64,000 bases of DNA from Acidobacteriota bacterium (GCA_003224085.1 QHYK01000044.1:1-64000), one strand, 5' to 3'. Positions 26,594 to 36,124 are shown, counted from the first letter of the stretch. Numbers and translations: made by a program. The notes: generated by a model not told the origin, from the letters alone.

Positions 26594-27880
26594 TCAACGT
26601 TGCGATGCCAGGTTCTCGAAGAGAAACAGGCCGGATTTTCCGGCGACGACTATGTCCTGATCACCATCCCCATCAATATCCACTACAGCGATTTGCATCC
26701 CTCCGCCGGTGCGCGTGCTGTAGTCCAGAACATGCCTCTTCCACTGTACGGCGCCATCCGCCATGATTCGCTCGTACCAGTAGACTCCGAGCGGCTCATT
26801 GGCGCCGGGATCATGGTCATGCGCATAGTAGCGTTTGCCGGTGACCACTTCGCGTCGTCCGTCGCCATTCAGATCCACCAGGGTCAGCGCATGCGCCTGC
26901 GACCAGCTATTGTCGATCAAATGCTTCTTCCACACGCGATCGCCCCGGGCATCTTTTGTTTGCTCATACCAGAAGATGCCGTAGTCGTGAGCCAGGCTAG
27001 TGATCAGGTCGGGCAACCCATCGCCGTTCACGTCTTCCGTGTAGATGAATCCCGTGGCGCCCAACTCAAACTCGGGATGAAAGGTCCAGGCACCTTTCCT
27101 CGGGTCTGGTGGAGCCTCAAACCACCCCTGAGGCGTGATAATGTCCGTGCGTCCATCCCCGTTGACATCGCCCGCTCCGATCCCGTGCCCGTAACTTCTG
27201 GGACTGATCTCATGTCGCCTCCACGGGTCTGGAGCGCCGCGTTCCGCCAGTTCATACCACGTCAAGGGGAACTCCCGCTTGCCGAACTGAGGCAAAAGCT
27301 GAAGCGGTTGACCGGTATTCAGGATATCCACCAAAAAGACAAACTCTACCGGAGAGCCCGACTCGATCAGGTGTTCTCGCCAGGCGCCGCCGGATTTGCC
27401 GGGATTCTCCCACCAGGTCAGAGGCTTCGACCAATAGGAACAGCTGACGATATCCGGATAGCCGTCGTGGTTCACATCGATAGCCAGGTCGCTCAGGTCC
27501 TCCAGGTAGTCGAACGTATAGGACAAGTCCCTGAATTTGTGCTTGACGAAGCGCGGGCCGACACCGGCTTCCGGAGGTCCTTGCTCGAACCAGTTCTCGC
27601 CGGAGATGATGTCAAGCCTGCCGTCCCCATTCATGTCGGCGACGGCAACCGTTTCGCTCATTCCCAGATCAAGCGTATGTTTGCGGAAAGGGATGGCGTC
27701 GTCCCCCGCGGGTACCGTGGCGATAGGGATGTAGCGGTCCGGCTCTTTGCGCGGGGGGACCACCGAGCCGTTTTGTCGCGTATGCTTCTGGCCTGGCGCA
27801 TGAGCGAAAACAGCGGCAGGAACAATTGCGCCCACTGATTTCAGGAACTGCCTTCGTCCGCGCTTTCTGTCTTCATGCAA
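26594..27880 (-). CDS. Tat-exported FG-GAP/VCBS repeat protein
   Basis: A 428-aa protein. A twin-arginine signal (GRRQFLKSVGAIVPAAVFAH) near the N-terminus is followed by metal-binding repeats: VADMNGDGRLDIISGENWFE, DVNHDGYPDIVSCS, DVNGDGRTDIITPQGWFE, DLNGDGRREVVTGKRYYAHD, DIDGDGDQDIVVAGKSGLFL. The predicted start is TTG two bases after the upstream epimerase stop; no in-frame ATG is available. No ASPIC domain. Probably a periplasmic seven-bladed propeller. Last gene of the GMC-oxidoreductase cluster. Confidence 0.82.
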   Translation of the reverse strand: MHEDRKRGRRQFLKSVGAIVPAAVFAHAPGQKHTRQNGSVVPPRKEPDRYIPIATVPAGDDAIPFRKHTLDLGMSETVAVADMNGDGRLDIISGENWFEQGPPEAGVGPRFVKHKFRDLSYTFDYLEDLSDLAIDVNHDGYPDIVSCSYWSKPLTWWENPGKSGGAWREHLIESGSPVEFVFLVDILNTGQPLQLLPQFGKREFPLTWYELAERGAPDPWRRHEISPRSYGHGIGAGDVNGDGRTDIITPQGWFEAPPDPRKGAWTFHPEFELGATGFIYTEDVNGDGLPDLITSLAHDYGIFWYEQTKDARGDRVWKKHLIDNSWSQAHALTLVDLNGDGRREVVTGKRYYAHDHDPGANEPLGVYWYERIMADGAVQWKRHVLDYSTRTGGGMQIAVVDIDGDGDQDIVVAGKSGLFLFENLASQR

Positions 27881-27882
27881 CG

Positions 27883-28764
27883 TCAGTGTACCTCGCGCGC
27901 AGCCGGTTTCGTACGGACATCGATCTCCTGGTTCAACGCCTTGACGAACCGAAGCCCTTCGCGCGCAAGTTCGTCGCCTGAAGGGGCGAGATCGCGCCAG
28001 ATGGCCGCTGCCGCAGCGAGCTCCGGCTCGGGCTGCGCAAAAGATTCAATCGTCATCCAGCCGTCGTACCCCATCTCCTTTAACGCCAAGAGAATGCCTG
28101 GCCAGTCGTTGTGTCCTGTACCGGGAGTGCCTCGATCATTTTCCGAGATATGCACGTGTCCAAGCTCCTTGGCTACGGCGCGAAGAGAATTGGCAGGGTG
28201 TTTTTCTTCGATGTTTGCATGGAAGGTGTCGAAATGTATCAGCACATTCGGCTCGCCCACATCGTGAACCAATTGAGACGCGTCGCTCAGAGTGTTGAGG
28301 AAATAGGTCTCAAAACGATTGAGCGGTTCAACGCAAAGGGTGATGCCAAACCCGCGGGCTCGCCCGGCGGCAGCGCGTAGGCCTTCCAGGGCTAGTTTCC
28401 ACTCCTCTTCAGTTCTGCGCCTTCCACTCATCGAGCCTAGAGCCGCATAGAGCGGGCCACAAATAACTTTGCCTCCGAGCTCTGCCGTACGCTCAATGCA
28501 TTGCTTCAAGAACTCGCCTCCGCGAGCACGTACCTGTCGATGCGCATCGATCAGGTTGGCCTCGCGTGGCAAGACGCTACAGGTGGTACACTCGAGGCCG
28601 ACTTCATCCAGGGCTCGCCTGACGGCCCGAATGTTGGCAGGCTCGCTCGGGGACAAAAAGAGTTCGACCCCGTCGAAACCCCACTCCCGGATACGAGAAA
28701 AAAGCCCCGCATGTTGTTCGGTTATCCGCGTGGTCCACACCATGGTGTTGACGCCGTACTTCAT
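27883..28764 (-). CDS. Sugar phosphate isomerase/epimerase (xylose isomerase-like TIM barrel)
   Basis: A 293-aa protein similar to D-tagatose/D-psicose 3-epimerases: MKYGVNTMVWTTRITEQHAG, GFDGVELFLSPSE, and metal-ligand regions LCVEPLNRFETYFLNT (Glu), LIHFDTFHANIEEK (Asp, His), GHVHISENDRGTPGTGHNDW and WMTIESFAQPEPEL (Glu). Likely epimerises a ketose; the substrate is not predictable. The ATG overlaps the upstream gluconate-dehydrogenase-type gene by four bases. Confidence 0.88.
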   Translation of the reverse strand: MKYGVNTMVWTTRITEQHAGLFSRIREWGFDGVELFLSPSEPANIRAVRRALDEVGLECTTCSVLPREANLIDAHRQVRARGGEFLKQCIERTAELGGKVICGPLYAALGSMSGRRRTEEEWKLALEGLRAAAGRARGFGITLCVEPLNRFETYFLNTLSDASQLVHDVGEPNVLIHFDTFHANIEEKHPANSLRAVAKELGHVHISENDRGTPGTGHNDWPGILLALKEMGYDGWMTIESFAQPEPELAAAAAIWRDLAPSGDELAREGLRFVKALNQEIDVRTKPAAREVH

Positions 28765-29384
28765 GTCCGCGATCCTTCGTGTCCGTCGGAAAGATCGCTT
28801 GGCGCGCGCGGCTGTGGCGCCTGCTGCGCCTTTTCTCTTTGCTCAGCCGCCTGGTTGCTGCCACCGATCTCATTGAGGGGACAGCCCGGAAAAGCACTGA
28901 GATAGGCGTTCCCCTGGTACTGCAAATCCTGGTGGATGCCGATGGCCGAGGTATAGTACCCATTCACCGTCATATGCTTGAGAGTTTGAAAGAAGCGCTC
29001 CAGGTCCGTAGTCGGGTGGTCCTCGTGGGCAGCTGCTTTGGCAAGGGCCTCGGCAAGCGAGGATTTTCGGGCCTCCACTTGCATTTGCTTCAGGCCCTCG
29101 CGCCAATGCTGTTGTTCCTCCCTGCTGCCGGTCGAAACCATCCGATCTGCGAACAGGCTCACCTCAGCCGCTTTCGCGCCGGGTGAGTGATTATCGGCGG
29201 GAATAATCATTTCCATAAGCTCGTCGAGCAGTTCTTTTTCGTCTGCGGTAAAGAACCGCAACTTGTCGTCGCTCGGAAGCCGGCCCGCACTCGCAGGTGC
29301 ATGGCCTAGAGCAGATCCGAGGGCGTCGAGTTTCGGGGCAAGAGCGCCGATCGCCGCGATTTTGATGGCTGTCCTTCGTCTCAT
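28761..29384 (-). CDS. Gluconate 2-dehydrogenase subunit 3-family protein
   Basis: GGAG precedes the ATG at 29384 (207 aa). The N-terminus, MRRRTAIKIAAIGALAPKL, looks like an export signal. FFTADEKELLDELMEMIIPA and GAKAAEVSLFADRM are the family core, and TVNGYYTSAIGIHQDLQYQG the conserved C-terminal motif. These small subunits accompany GMC-type dehydrogenases and help export them; the GMC gene lies 77 bases upstream. The last about 30 residues are low-complexity and may be extra. Confidence 0.85.
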   Translation of the reverse strand: MRRRTAIKIAAIGALAPKLDALGSALGHAPASAGRLPSDDKLRFFTADEKELLDELMEMIIPADNHSPGAKAAEVSLFADRMVSTGSREEQQHWREGLKQMQVEARKSSLAEALAKAAAHEDHPTTDLERFFQTLKHMTVNGYYTSAIGIHQDLQYQGNAYLSAFPGCPLNEIGGSNQAAEQREKAQQAPQPRAPSDLSDGHEGSRT

Positions 29385-29461
29385 CCTAGCTCCAAGTTTC
29401 CTTCCAGCGCAGTGCCCGAAGTTCCAGATTCCTGAAGCGTTGCTGGCTCGCGCAACGAGAT

Positions 29462-31084
29462 CTAAAGTTGGCTGCGGCGCCTTTGGTCCTTGATGTAGTC
29501 CGCCGCCCGAAGCGAGAGCGCCATGATCGTGAGCGTGGGATTCTTCTCGCTGGAGGTGGTGAAACAGCTTCCGTCGGTCACGAAGAGATTTTTCACTTCG
29601 CGCGCCTGGCAAAAGCTGTTCAGGACGGAGGTCTTGGGATTTTTGCCCATGCGGATTGTGCCCACTTCATGACTGGCAAAGCCGCTGGGGGCTTGGCTGG
29701 AGTCTGGAAAAGCCTCCCCCTTTAAATTTGAGCAAATTTCCATCAGGCTGCGATTCTTGTCGCGCCAAAGGGCCAAATCGTTCTCGCCAAATCGGAAATG
29801 AACTATCGGAATAGGGATGCCGTACTCGTCGGTATGCTGGGGCGCCACGGTTACGCGGTTTTCCGGGCGGGCTTCGACTTTCCCAAATGCGCCAAGCATC
29901 AGGTAGCCCGGTTGCATCCGGCGGACGCGTTCCTTATAGGCGGCGCCGTAGCCAACAAGCCGCGCTGCGTGACGGGGAAACATGTAGCCCGAAAAATTGA
30001 CCTGAAATCCCCAGCCGCCCGCGTAGTCTTTTTTTCCGGCGAGATGATTGTACCGTGGAATGTAAACGTGGTCTGTGGCTCCGTCTTGGTTGAACGGGGG
30101 AACGCCCTCCAGTTCCTGGAGATAGATATCCGCGCCTCCTCCTAGGTGACCGTGAAGATAGCGCCCCACGACACCGTTAGAGTTGGCCAGGCCGTTCGGA
30201 TGCTGCGGCGACCGCGAATTCAAAAGCAGCCTGGCCGATTCAACCGTCGCACAACAAACAACCACGACCTTCGCTTTTACCTCCTGCTCCTGCTTGGTTC
30301 GTGTGTCAACAAAACGCACGCCCCGCGCGAGCCCCGCCTGGTTCACCAGGATTTCACGAGCGAGAGCGTTTTGGCGGAGCTTGAAGTTCCCGGTCCTTTG
30401 CGCCTTCGGCAACATGGCCACGGCGCTGTTGAATATCGCCCCCACATCACATCCGTCCATGCAGTGGCCGCAGTAGTGACATGGCGGGCGACCGTCATAG
30501 ACGACGGTGACGACGGCTTTGCGCACCGAAATGAGAGGAATCCCCATGCTCTGGGTTGTCCGATGCAAGATCTGTTCGCTGCAGCGCCACGGAAGGGGAG
30601 GCAGATAGTGTTTCCCTGCAGGCACGATCTCGAGCCCGTCGTCCCGGCCGCAAACGCCAATCATCCGCTCCACTCGCTCATAATAAGGTTCCAGCTCGTC
30701 GTAGGTCAGCGGCCAATCTTCTTCGATGCCGTTCATCGACCATTCCTTGAAGTCCCGCGCTGCATAGCGGAGCACTACGGCATTCCAATGCACCGTCCTG
30801 CCCCCTACCACACGTATCCGGTCCACACTCACTTGATCCGAGCCTTCATAGCGAATCGAGGTGGACACCTTCCCTTGGTAGAAGGGCGCCTGCTTCTCGC
30901 CGCGAAACCCGCGGTAGGGCAATTCGTAAGGCCACTTATGCGACAGGAACTTCGTCAGTGGCACTTCTCCACCGGCTTCGAGCAGGATGACTTTCGCTCC
31001 ACCCTCGCATAGCTCTTTGGCCATCACACCTCCAGCGGCTCCCGAGCCAATAATGCAAACGTCGTAAGATGGAAGCTCGCTCAA
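29462..31084 (-). CDS. GMC-family oxidoreductase (gluconate/fructose dehydrogenase-type flavoprotein)
   Basis: A 540-aa protein. FAD-binding Rossmann motif YDVCIIGSGAAGGVMAKELC; GGRTVHWNAVVLRYAARDF; a Cys pattern CHYCGHCMDGCDVGAIF, often seen in this subgroup; and C-terminal ASHEVGTIRMGKNPKTSVLN, then LFVTDGSCFTTSSEKNPTLT with the catalytic His region. Oxidises an alcohol group of a sugar or sugar acid, probably in the periplasm with the subunit 3-type partner downstream. No haem subunit is present here. Confidence 0.88.
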   Translation of the reverse strand: MSELPSYDVCIIGSGAAGGVMAKELCEGGAKVILLEAGGEVPLTKFLSHKWPYELPYRGFRGEKQAPFYQGKVSTSIRYEGSDQVSVDRIRVVGGRTVHWNAVVLRYAARDFKEWSMNGIEEDWPLTYDELEPYYERVERMIGVCGRDDGLEIVPAGKHYLPPLPWRCSEQILHRTTQSMGIPLISVRKAVVTVVYDGRPPCHYCGHCMDGCDVGAIFNSAVAMLPKAQRTGNFKLRQNALAREILVNQAGLARGVRFVDTRTKQEQEVKAKVVVVCCATVESARLLLNSRSPQHPNGLANSNGVVGRYLHGHLGGGADIYLQELEGVPPFNQDGATDHVYIPRYNHLAGKKDYAGGWGFQVNFSGYMFPRHAARLVGYGAAYKERVRRMQPGYLMLGAFGKVEARPENRVTVAPQHTDEYGIPIPIVHFRFGENDLALWRDKNRSLMEICSNLKGEAFPDSSQAPSGFASHEVGTIRMGKNPKTSVLNSFCQAREVKNLFVTDGSCFTTSSEKNPTLTIMALSLRAADYIKDQRRRSQL

Positions 31085-31582
31085 CGTGTTCCTTCCCGAC
31101 CGACGGCGAGGGCATGGGAATTCTGATCAGCAGAGATGACCCATGGTTTTTCGCTTTCGAAATTCTGAATGAACTGAGACCGTGAACCTGCCACCGCAGG
31201 TGCACCGCACAAAAAGACCAACCGGCGAACCCCATTCCACTGCATGGCCTGCCGATCATAGCAAACTAACTCTGAGGAACGGAAGAAAACGCTCAGGTTG
31301 GCGGCGAGGGACACTTTGAGACGGAGATGGACCGAGCTTCGCCCGCGGACGTCGACAAGAATCGCGGTTTTCGCCTAGGTTCCCTCGCAACATCAGATAA
31401 CCGAGATATGCGGAGACTGGCTCGTTGCCGTTGGCAGCCATGAAACTGACGCTCTCTTTTTTCTCAGTAGTAGAAGAATCGTTTACCGATTCGAGCCGCG
31501 CATCCCAATCGCTAGGATCGTGTGAACACAGGCCCTTGTAGAAGTACAAGGTAGACTCGCCCTGAAGGCTGGAGCAACCCTC
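31085..31582. other. About 500 bases without a recognisable gene
   Basis: Minus-strand open stretches exist (31256-31549, 97 codons), but none has a good ribosome site or recognisable motif. Probably the leader of the GMC operon plus decayed sequence. Confidence 0.4.
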
Positions 31583-32785
31583 TCAAGTCATCCAGGAGAG
31601 AACCCCGCGCAGATCGATGGTTCCAGTGGAAACTGTGCCTCGCGGCAGAGTCGGTGAAATCGCAATGGCTTCCTGGTGATTTTCGAACCACGCCAGAAAG
31701 AGGGACTTTTCTGATCCTGGCAGCCGCTGCTGGTTGATCCAGTTATAGTAAGCACCCATATCTGCGTCCACGAGCGAGCCGACCGGATCTAGTTCCACCT
31801 GCTCGGCACTCGGGGACAGCATTTCGTTCATGGGTTTTTGCCGCCGCCGAGGACCAAAACGGGCAAGCACCGTCAGCGGCTGGGCGCGTCGAAGCGCTTC
31901 TCGCGCGGCCCATTGTACAAAGCTCGTGCTGAAGATCTGCGTTCCGGAGGCTTCCGTTAACAACTTAATCCGGAACCGATCAAGAGCCGGGTCACCGCCA
32001 GAGGCCCCCAAATCCGCTGGCTGCAATTGGGCCATCAGCGTGCGCAGGGCCTCAGGACCCATGCCCCTTTTCTGCGTCTCGGCATGGATTCTCGCCAAAA
32101 TCGTTGCACGAACCTGCTCCATGGCCTTATAAGAAACACAGATGACTTCCGAAGGATGGGGAAGCGCCTCTCCCCCGTCGATATACCAATGGGCGTAAGG
32201 GGCGGGACTCGAGCGAGCCCGCGCTGCAACGGCCTCAAGCAGATGCTGGAGACCGTTTTGGGGATTGACGGCACTGAAGTAGGCGCCATAGGGGCGCAGT
32301 TTTCGAAAAAGCGGCCCTGGCGCAACATCTACTCCCTGACCAATCACTGCGATTCCGAAACGGGGCGATGCCGGCAATTCTGGTGCGACCGCCGTGCGCA
32401 ACCTATCCGCGTAGCTTAGGGCGGCGTGGCGAAACGCATCCATCTGGTGGGTCGCCCAAAGGTGGGCGGAAAGCTGCTCTACAAATTGCGCCGGGGAAGT
32501 GACCCAGTCCGACTTTTCGAGGCTTTCCGACAGCCTGATTTCCGTAAATTCTTGAAACCAGAACCGAAGGCTCTGCTGCGAAAGGGAGCGCAGGTTGGCA
32601 AGTTCCTTCTCTAGGAGCCTGCGCTCTACGGGAAACTTGAAATCGAACTCGATCACTTCCCGCAACAGGTTAGGAAGGAAGCTCAGGGGCAATCGCCGGA
32701 ACGTGTCCAGATAATCGAGCGCCAGCTTCCTCGCCTCCGGAGGATAACCGCTGAACTGTTCGGGCTTTAGGTCTTCCGGGCGCAT
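31583..32785 (-). CDS. Conserved-looking protein of unknown function (400 aa)
   Basis: Soluble, no signal peptide. It begins MRPEDLKPEQFSGYPPEARK. The N-terminal 130 residues are helical, around a WFQEFTEIRLSESL segment. The middle has an alpha/beta part with RFGIAVIGQGVDVAP, AHWYIDGGEALPH and ARIHAETQKRG. The C-terminus ends ADMGAYYNWINQQRLPGSEK, then FLAWFENHQEAIAISPTLPR. I do not recognise the family. It starts 4 bases after the Tat alkaline-phosphatase-fold gene, so the two are co-transcribed and may act together. Confidence 0.7.
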   Translation of the reverse strand: MRPEDLKPEQFSGYPPEARKLALDYLDTFRRLPLSFLPNLLREVIEFDFKFPVERRLLEKELANLRSLSQQSLRFWFQEFTEIRLSESLEKSDWVTSPAQFVEQLSAHLWATHQMDAFRHAALSYADRLRTAVAPELPASPRFGIAVIGQGVDVAPGPLFRKLRPYGAYFSAVNPQNGLQHLLEAVAARARSSPAPYAHWYIDGGEALPHPSEVICVSYKAMEQVRATILARIHAETQKRGMGPEALRTLMAQLQPADLGASGGDPALDRFRIKLLTEASGTQIFSTSFVQWAAREALRRAQPLTVLARFGPRRRQKPMNEMLSPSAEQVELDPVGSLVDADMGAYYNWINQQRLPGSEKSLFLAWFENHQEAIAISPTLPRGTVSTGTIDLRGVLSWMT

Positions 32786-32789
32786 AGGC

Positions 32790-33989
32790 CTACAGAACCT
32801 CGGTAATCGGCTTGCCCCTGGAAAGCGAGGCGGTGAATCCCATCAGGGAGCCGAGAGTGGGAACCAGGTCAATGCTGTCGACCGGCCGGTCGTACACCAC
32901 GCCCCCACGTATGCCGGAGCCTAGGGCCATCATCCAAGTGGTTCGGGAAATGACGTCCCCTGTCCGGTGGTGCTGAAACCCGTTCCCGCCGGCGTCTTCG
33001 TCGGAATCCCGGCCGAAATCCGGAAGTATAAACAGAGTGGTCTTACCCGCATATTCGGGCTCGCTCTGGACGGCCTTCCAGAGTTCCGCGCACAGGCGAT
33101 CGGTCCGACGGATTCCTTCGATGTATAGGGAGTACGCTCCTGCATGCGCGATGTCGATATCGTGCAAGGTAACCCAGAGCAGGCTCGGCGCGAACTGCCG
33201 CATCAATTGCCGGACAATATATACGGAAAGTTCGTCCGGGCTCGAAAGCGTCAGCGCGTGCGCCCGGAAGTCATCCACCGAAAGCTTCAGGATCGTCTCC
33301 ATTTGCTCCAGCTCAAAGGTATTCCCGCCGAGCTCCGGCGCATACAGCGGTGTTTCGTAGCTGTCGCGAAGCAAATGTCCGTAATCGCCCCGGCCGGAAG
33401 TGGCCGCGCCCAACAAATACTTGGGCAGGATCACCTGGGCTCCCCAACCGGGAGCGAATGAGCGGTGGCTGCTCTCGCCGATGCGATTAAATCCATTACT
33501 GGGAGCAACGACCCACGCGTCCGAAGCCGGCCTCTTCAGTGCTTTCCGAAAGTACTCGAATACCGTGGGAGATTCCGGGGGGAGCGCCGCAAAGTTATTT
33601 ATGGTTTCGTAGACACCCGTCGCCAAGCTTGCGGTAGCAACGTAGTGCCCGAGTATTCCCCGGTTGACCACCTGGGTGAAAAACGCCGACTGCGGGATGA
33701 GCTCGCGCATCAGGTGGGGAATGTTTTCCTGACCTTCCGGCGCAAAAGTCTCCTGATCGCGCGCCCCGCCGCCGAAGGTGATCACCACCACCTTCCTCCT
33801 GGAGGGAGATCCGAAACCAAGGGGAGCGGAACGCAACAGGGCGGACCCCAGGGCCACTCCGGTCGCAGAGCGCAGAAACTCTCGCCGGTCGAACGCAACT
33901 AGCCGGGCGAGTTCGCAAAGATGGCCCCCTCTCGCCGAGCTCCGCCAAGCGGGGCGGGTTGTCAGTCGAAATGAGGAGGGCAGCGTCAT
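32790..33989 (-). CDS. Tat-exported alkaline-phosphatase-fold (sulfatase/DUF1501-like) protein
   Basis: About 399 aa. The twin-arginine motif AFDRREFLRSATGVALGSAL lies at residues about 33-52, after an unusually long N-region. The core resembles the alkaline-phosphatase superfamily: VVVITFGGGARDQETF at the nucleophile-loop position (no obvious Ser/Cys nucleophile), VTLHDIDIAHAGAYSLYIEG, TTLFILPDFGRDSDED and HHRTGDVIS. The likely metal-binding D/H residues are present in the C-terminal half. Whether it is catalytic is uncertain. Four bases before the 400-aa unknown gene. Confidence 0.72.
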   Translation of the reverse strand: MTLPSSFRLTTRPAWRSSARGGHLCELARLVAFDRREFLRSATGVALGSALLRSAPLGFGSPSRRKVVVITFGGGARDQETFAPEGQENIPHLMRELIPQSAFFTQVVNRGILGHYVATASLATGVYETINNFAALPPESPTVFEYFRKALKRPASDAWVVAPSNGFNRIGESSHRSFAPGWGAQVILPKYLLGAATSGRGDYGHLLRDSYETPLYAPELGGNTFELEQMETILKLSVDDFRAHALTLSSPDELSVYIVRQLMRQFAPSLLWVTLHDIDIAHAGAYSLYIEGIRRTDRLCAELWKAVQSEPEYAGKTTLFILPDFGRDSDEDAGGNGFQHHRTGDVISRTTWMMALGSGIRGGVVYDRPVDSIDLVPTLGSLMGFTASLSRGKPITEVL

Positions 33990-34129
33990 GGGCAATTCAG
34001 CTACTCTGGCAGAAAGTAGGCCATGGGGAAACCAGTGTCCAGCCGCGGCAACTGTGCGGCAAGCGAAATCACCCGCAGCGCGGCGCCCGAGCGAACAACG
34101 AAATCGATGAGATTGGGGTTTGCCATAGG

Positions 34130-34514
34130 AATCCTTCTTTGCGGAATAGACAAATTGCCGAATCTCTGCCCGCTGCTTGTCGAGTTCAGAGAGACGCTGC
34201 TCGCGGAGGCGCTGATAAACATTGAATCCCTCCTGGGAAGATCTTTTTCACCCGTTCGGACGTAGGCCTGGGCCAGCCGGTAATGCACGTCGGCCAAATC
34301 TGAATTGCGTTCCCGCGCACGCAAATACTCCAGAATTGGGAAGCAGCTTTTCGAATTTGGCGGCCGCATCAGGATAGTCCTGCTTCGCATTGGGCGACGC
34401 GGCCTGAAAGTCGAGGTCAAGATCCTGCCGGTGAGCCCCGCCCGGAGAAGGCGTGGATAGGCGGACGCCAAGAAGCGACAACGCCGAAGTCAAAATCCAG
34501 GCCCTGAGATTCAC
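34130..34514 (-). pseudogene. Secreted TPR protein, broken by at least two frameshifts
   Basis: Three frames must be joined: a signal peptide and start (MNLRAWILTSALSLLGVRLS to DAAAKFEKLLPN), then EYLRARERNSDLADVHYRLA...QAYVRTGEKD (a TPR), then VYQRLREQRLSELDKQRAEI...RQFVYSAKK. All three parts are typical of a periplasmic TPR protein that often accompanies this kind of gene cluster. Shifts fall near 34325 and 34235, and sequence between TPRs seems deleted. Confidence 0.65.
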
Positions 34515-34614
34515 AATATCGTTATCGTATCACTCGATCCGCCCCGAGGATTGCGAGCAAGGAAACTGCAAGGCCTTCCAATGGAAGCCCTTGCCGGGGT
34601 GAACATGACGACGC

Positions 34615-34870
34615 TTAATAGTAAAACTTAACTGCGAACTGGATCTGGCGCGGGTCGTAGGGCGCGTCGCGGGTCGAGCCGATCTCGCCAAACGTGCTCT
34701 TCGGACTAGTGTTCGTGAAGTCAGTCGATCCGGCAATGACTACGACACCATTGCCGCCAAATCCGGGTGCGTTGAAGTTCAGGTGGTTGAATATGTTGAA
34801 AAACTCCGTTCCGCAGCTCAGTCCGTTGTTGATTCCTGCGGCTGTAGGTGACGGGCAACTGAGCCTGATA
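34615..34870 (-). pseudogene. C-terminal remnant of an Oar-like TonB-dependent receptor
   Basis: One frame reads NGLSCGTEFFNIFNHLNFNAP..., then GEIGSTRDAPYDPRQIQFAV...KFYY and stop. This is the classic C-terminal end of acidobacterial CarboxypepD_reg/TonB receptors (EFFNVFNHxNFxxP, STRDxRQIQFALK, aromatic last residue). Such receptors are over 1000 aa, so more than 90 percent is missing. The remaining bases up to 35250 show no gene. Confidence 0.7.
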
Positions 34871-35260
34871 GGCTGCCCCCCTGAAGAGTGCTAATCCAGA
34901 CGATTTCCCATCCTCGGACGAGTTTATCAGTCGCGCCACTCGCACCCGACATAAAACGCTTTCCGAGCGGAAGAGTGGCGATGTTAATAATCCATATGTG
35001 GGATTGGCCGCTATAACCGTTCTGTCGGTTCGAGGCGTCGGCTCAGAAGTCACCGATTCACGCGAGGAATTCTGTGGTCACGCTCATATTTCGCATGGCG
35101 TAGGTGAGGCTTGAAGCCGCGCCACGCTTGCGTATTCGGGCGCTGAGTGCCAAGGCGAAGTTACTACTTGAACCGACGCCTGATGCTTAAACTTGGACCG
35201 GAAGTCAGATCGAGATTGAGGTGCAACCCCAAAATTGAAGCTCTGCGCTGACGTCTCATC

Positions 35261-35491
35261 CCGGAACCTGAAAAGGCGTTACTCGATTGGATCTACTTGA
35301 CCCGGCAGGAAGGACTTCCTACGCCTTTCGACGAACTACAGCTCCAGTTTGTCAATGCTGCAAAACTCAGAAAGTACGCGGAGCGGTTTCCTCGTACGGT
35401 TCAGGCAGCGATAAAAGACCTTTTGCTTGAAAAAGCTTCCCGTTGGAAGAACCCGGCCACCTGCGACAAAACAAGGGGCGAGCGTCGCTAA
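35261..35491 (+). pseudogene. C-terminal fragment of an AbiEi-like antitoxin/transcription factor
   Basis: Reads PEPEKALLDWIYLTRQEGLP, then FDELQLQFVNAAKLRKYAER...FPRTVQAAIKDLLLEKA. PEKALLDxxYL followed by a helical tail is the signature of the type IV AbiEi antitoxin / abortive-infection regulator family. The N-terminal wHTH is absent, the frame is closed just upstream (TGA at 35249) and no AbiEii-type nucleotidyltransferase follows. A remnant inside the accessory block. Confidence 0.6.
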
Positions 35492-35541
35492 GATGATGCG
35501 CGGTCACTCAACACTCTTGCTCCAAAGAACACTTGCCCTCG

Positions 35542-36063
35542 TTATGCGCTAAGTTGCCCTGACTCGTGTTTTCCGGCGATCCCTAGTTGCCCTTGCACCT
35601 GCCGGCTTAGTTCTTCAGGGTTTGCGATCCGGCTAAACGACTCCGTTGTTCCCCCGGTGCCCCGCACAATCACATCCCCATACCCAAGCATTCTGCCCAA
35701 CGCCGACTCATCGACGCCCACGCTTTCAACTTTTGAGAGGGTCACTTCAATTGTCTTTCGAGAGATGAGGCCGGTCTTAATGAGCACGCGCTTGTTTGAA
35801 ACTGCCACTTCTGTGGCGCTTTTCTTTATCAGCCCGCCACTGACAGAAATCGCAGCAGCAGTGAGAAGCAGGACGCCAACAAAAATCATCCCGCCATAAG
35901 AAACGTCTTTGCCACTCGCCTCGTAGCCGCCAATGACAAACACTAGCCCAATGCTGCCCAGGAGCAAGCCAACAACCAGAGGTCGAACCAAAACGATCCA
36001 GTGGAGGCGGCTTTCATACACAACGGTTTCGCCAGGTACTAGATTCCGCTCGATATAGCCCAT
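35542..36063 (-). CDS. PH-domain (bPH_2/YdbS-like) membrane protein
   Basis: GAGGAG lies before the ATG at 36063 (173 aa): MGYIERNLVPGETVVYESRL. Two TM helices (residues about 22-45 and 57-78) are followed by the bacterial PH domain: TEVAVSNKRVLIKTGLISRK, TIEVTLSKVESVGVDESALG and MLGYGDVIVRGTGGTTESFS. Such proteins sit in the inner membrane; the function is mostly unknown. It lies within the tRNA-Leu-bounded block. Confidence 0.88.
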   Translation of the reverse strand: MGYIERNLVPGETVVYESRLHWIVLVRPLVVGLLLGSIGLVFVIGGYEASGKDVSYGGMIFVGVLLLTAAAISVSGGLIKKSATEVAVSNKRVLIKTGLISRKTIEVTLSKVESVGVDESALGRMLGYGDVIVRGTGGTTESFSRIANPEELSRQVQGQLGIAGKHESGQLSA

Positions 36064-36124
36064 TATGCTCCTCGATGGAATATCGCCGATTATTGCCAAG
36101 GCCAAGGAACGCGATTGGCACGAT

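Noticed and set aside
26441-27838. 465-codon plus-strand frame over the FG-GAP gene
   Set aside because: Antisense to a protein with clear Tat signal and VCBS repeats; the composition is that of a mirror frame.
31256-31549. 97-codon minus-strand frame upstream of the GMC gene
   Set aside because: No ribosome site and no recognisable motif; left as noncoding.
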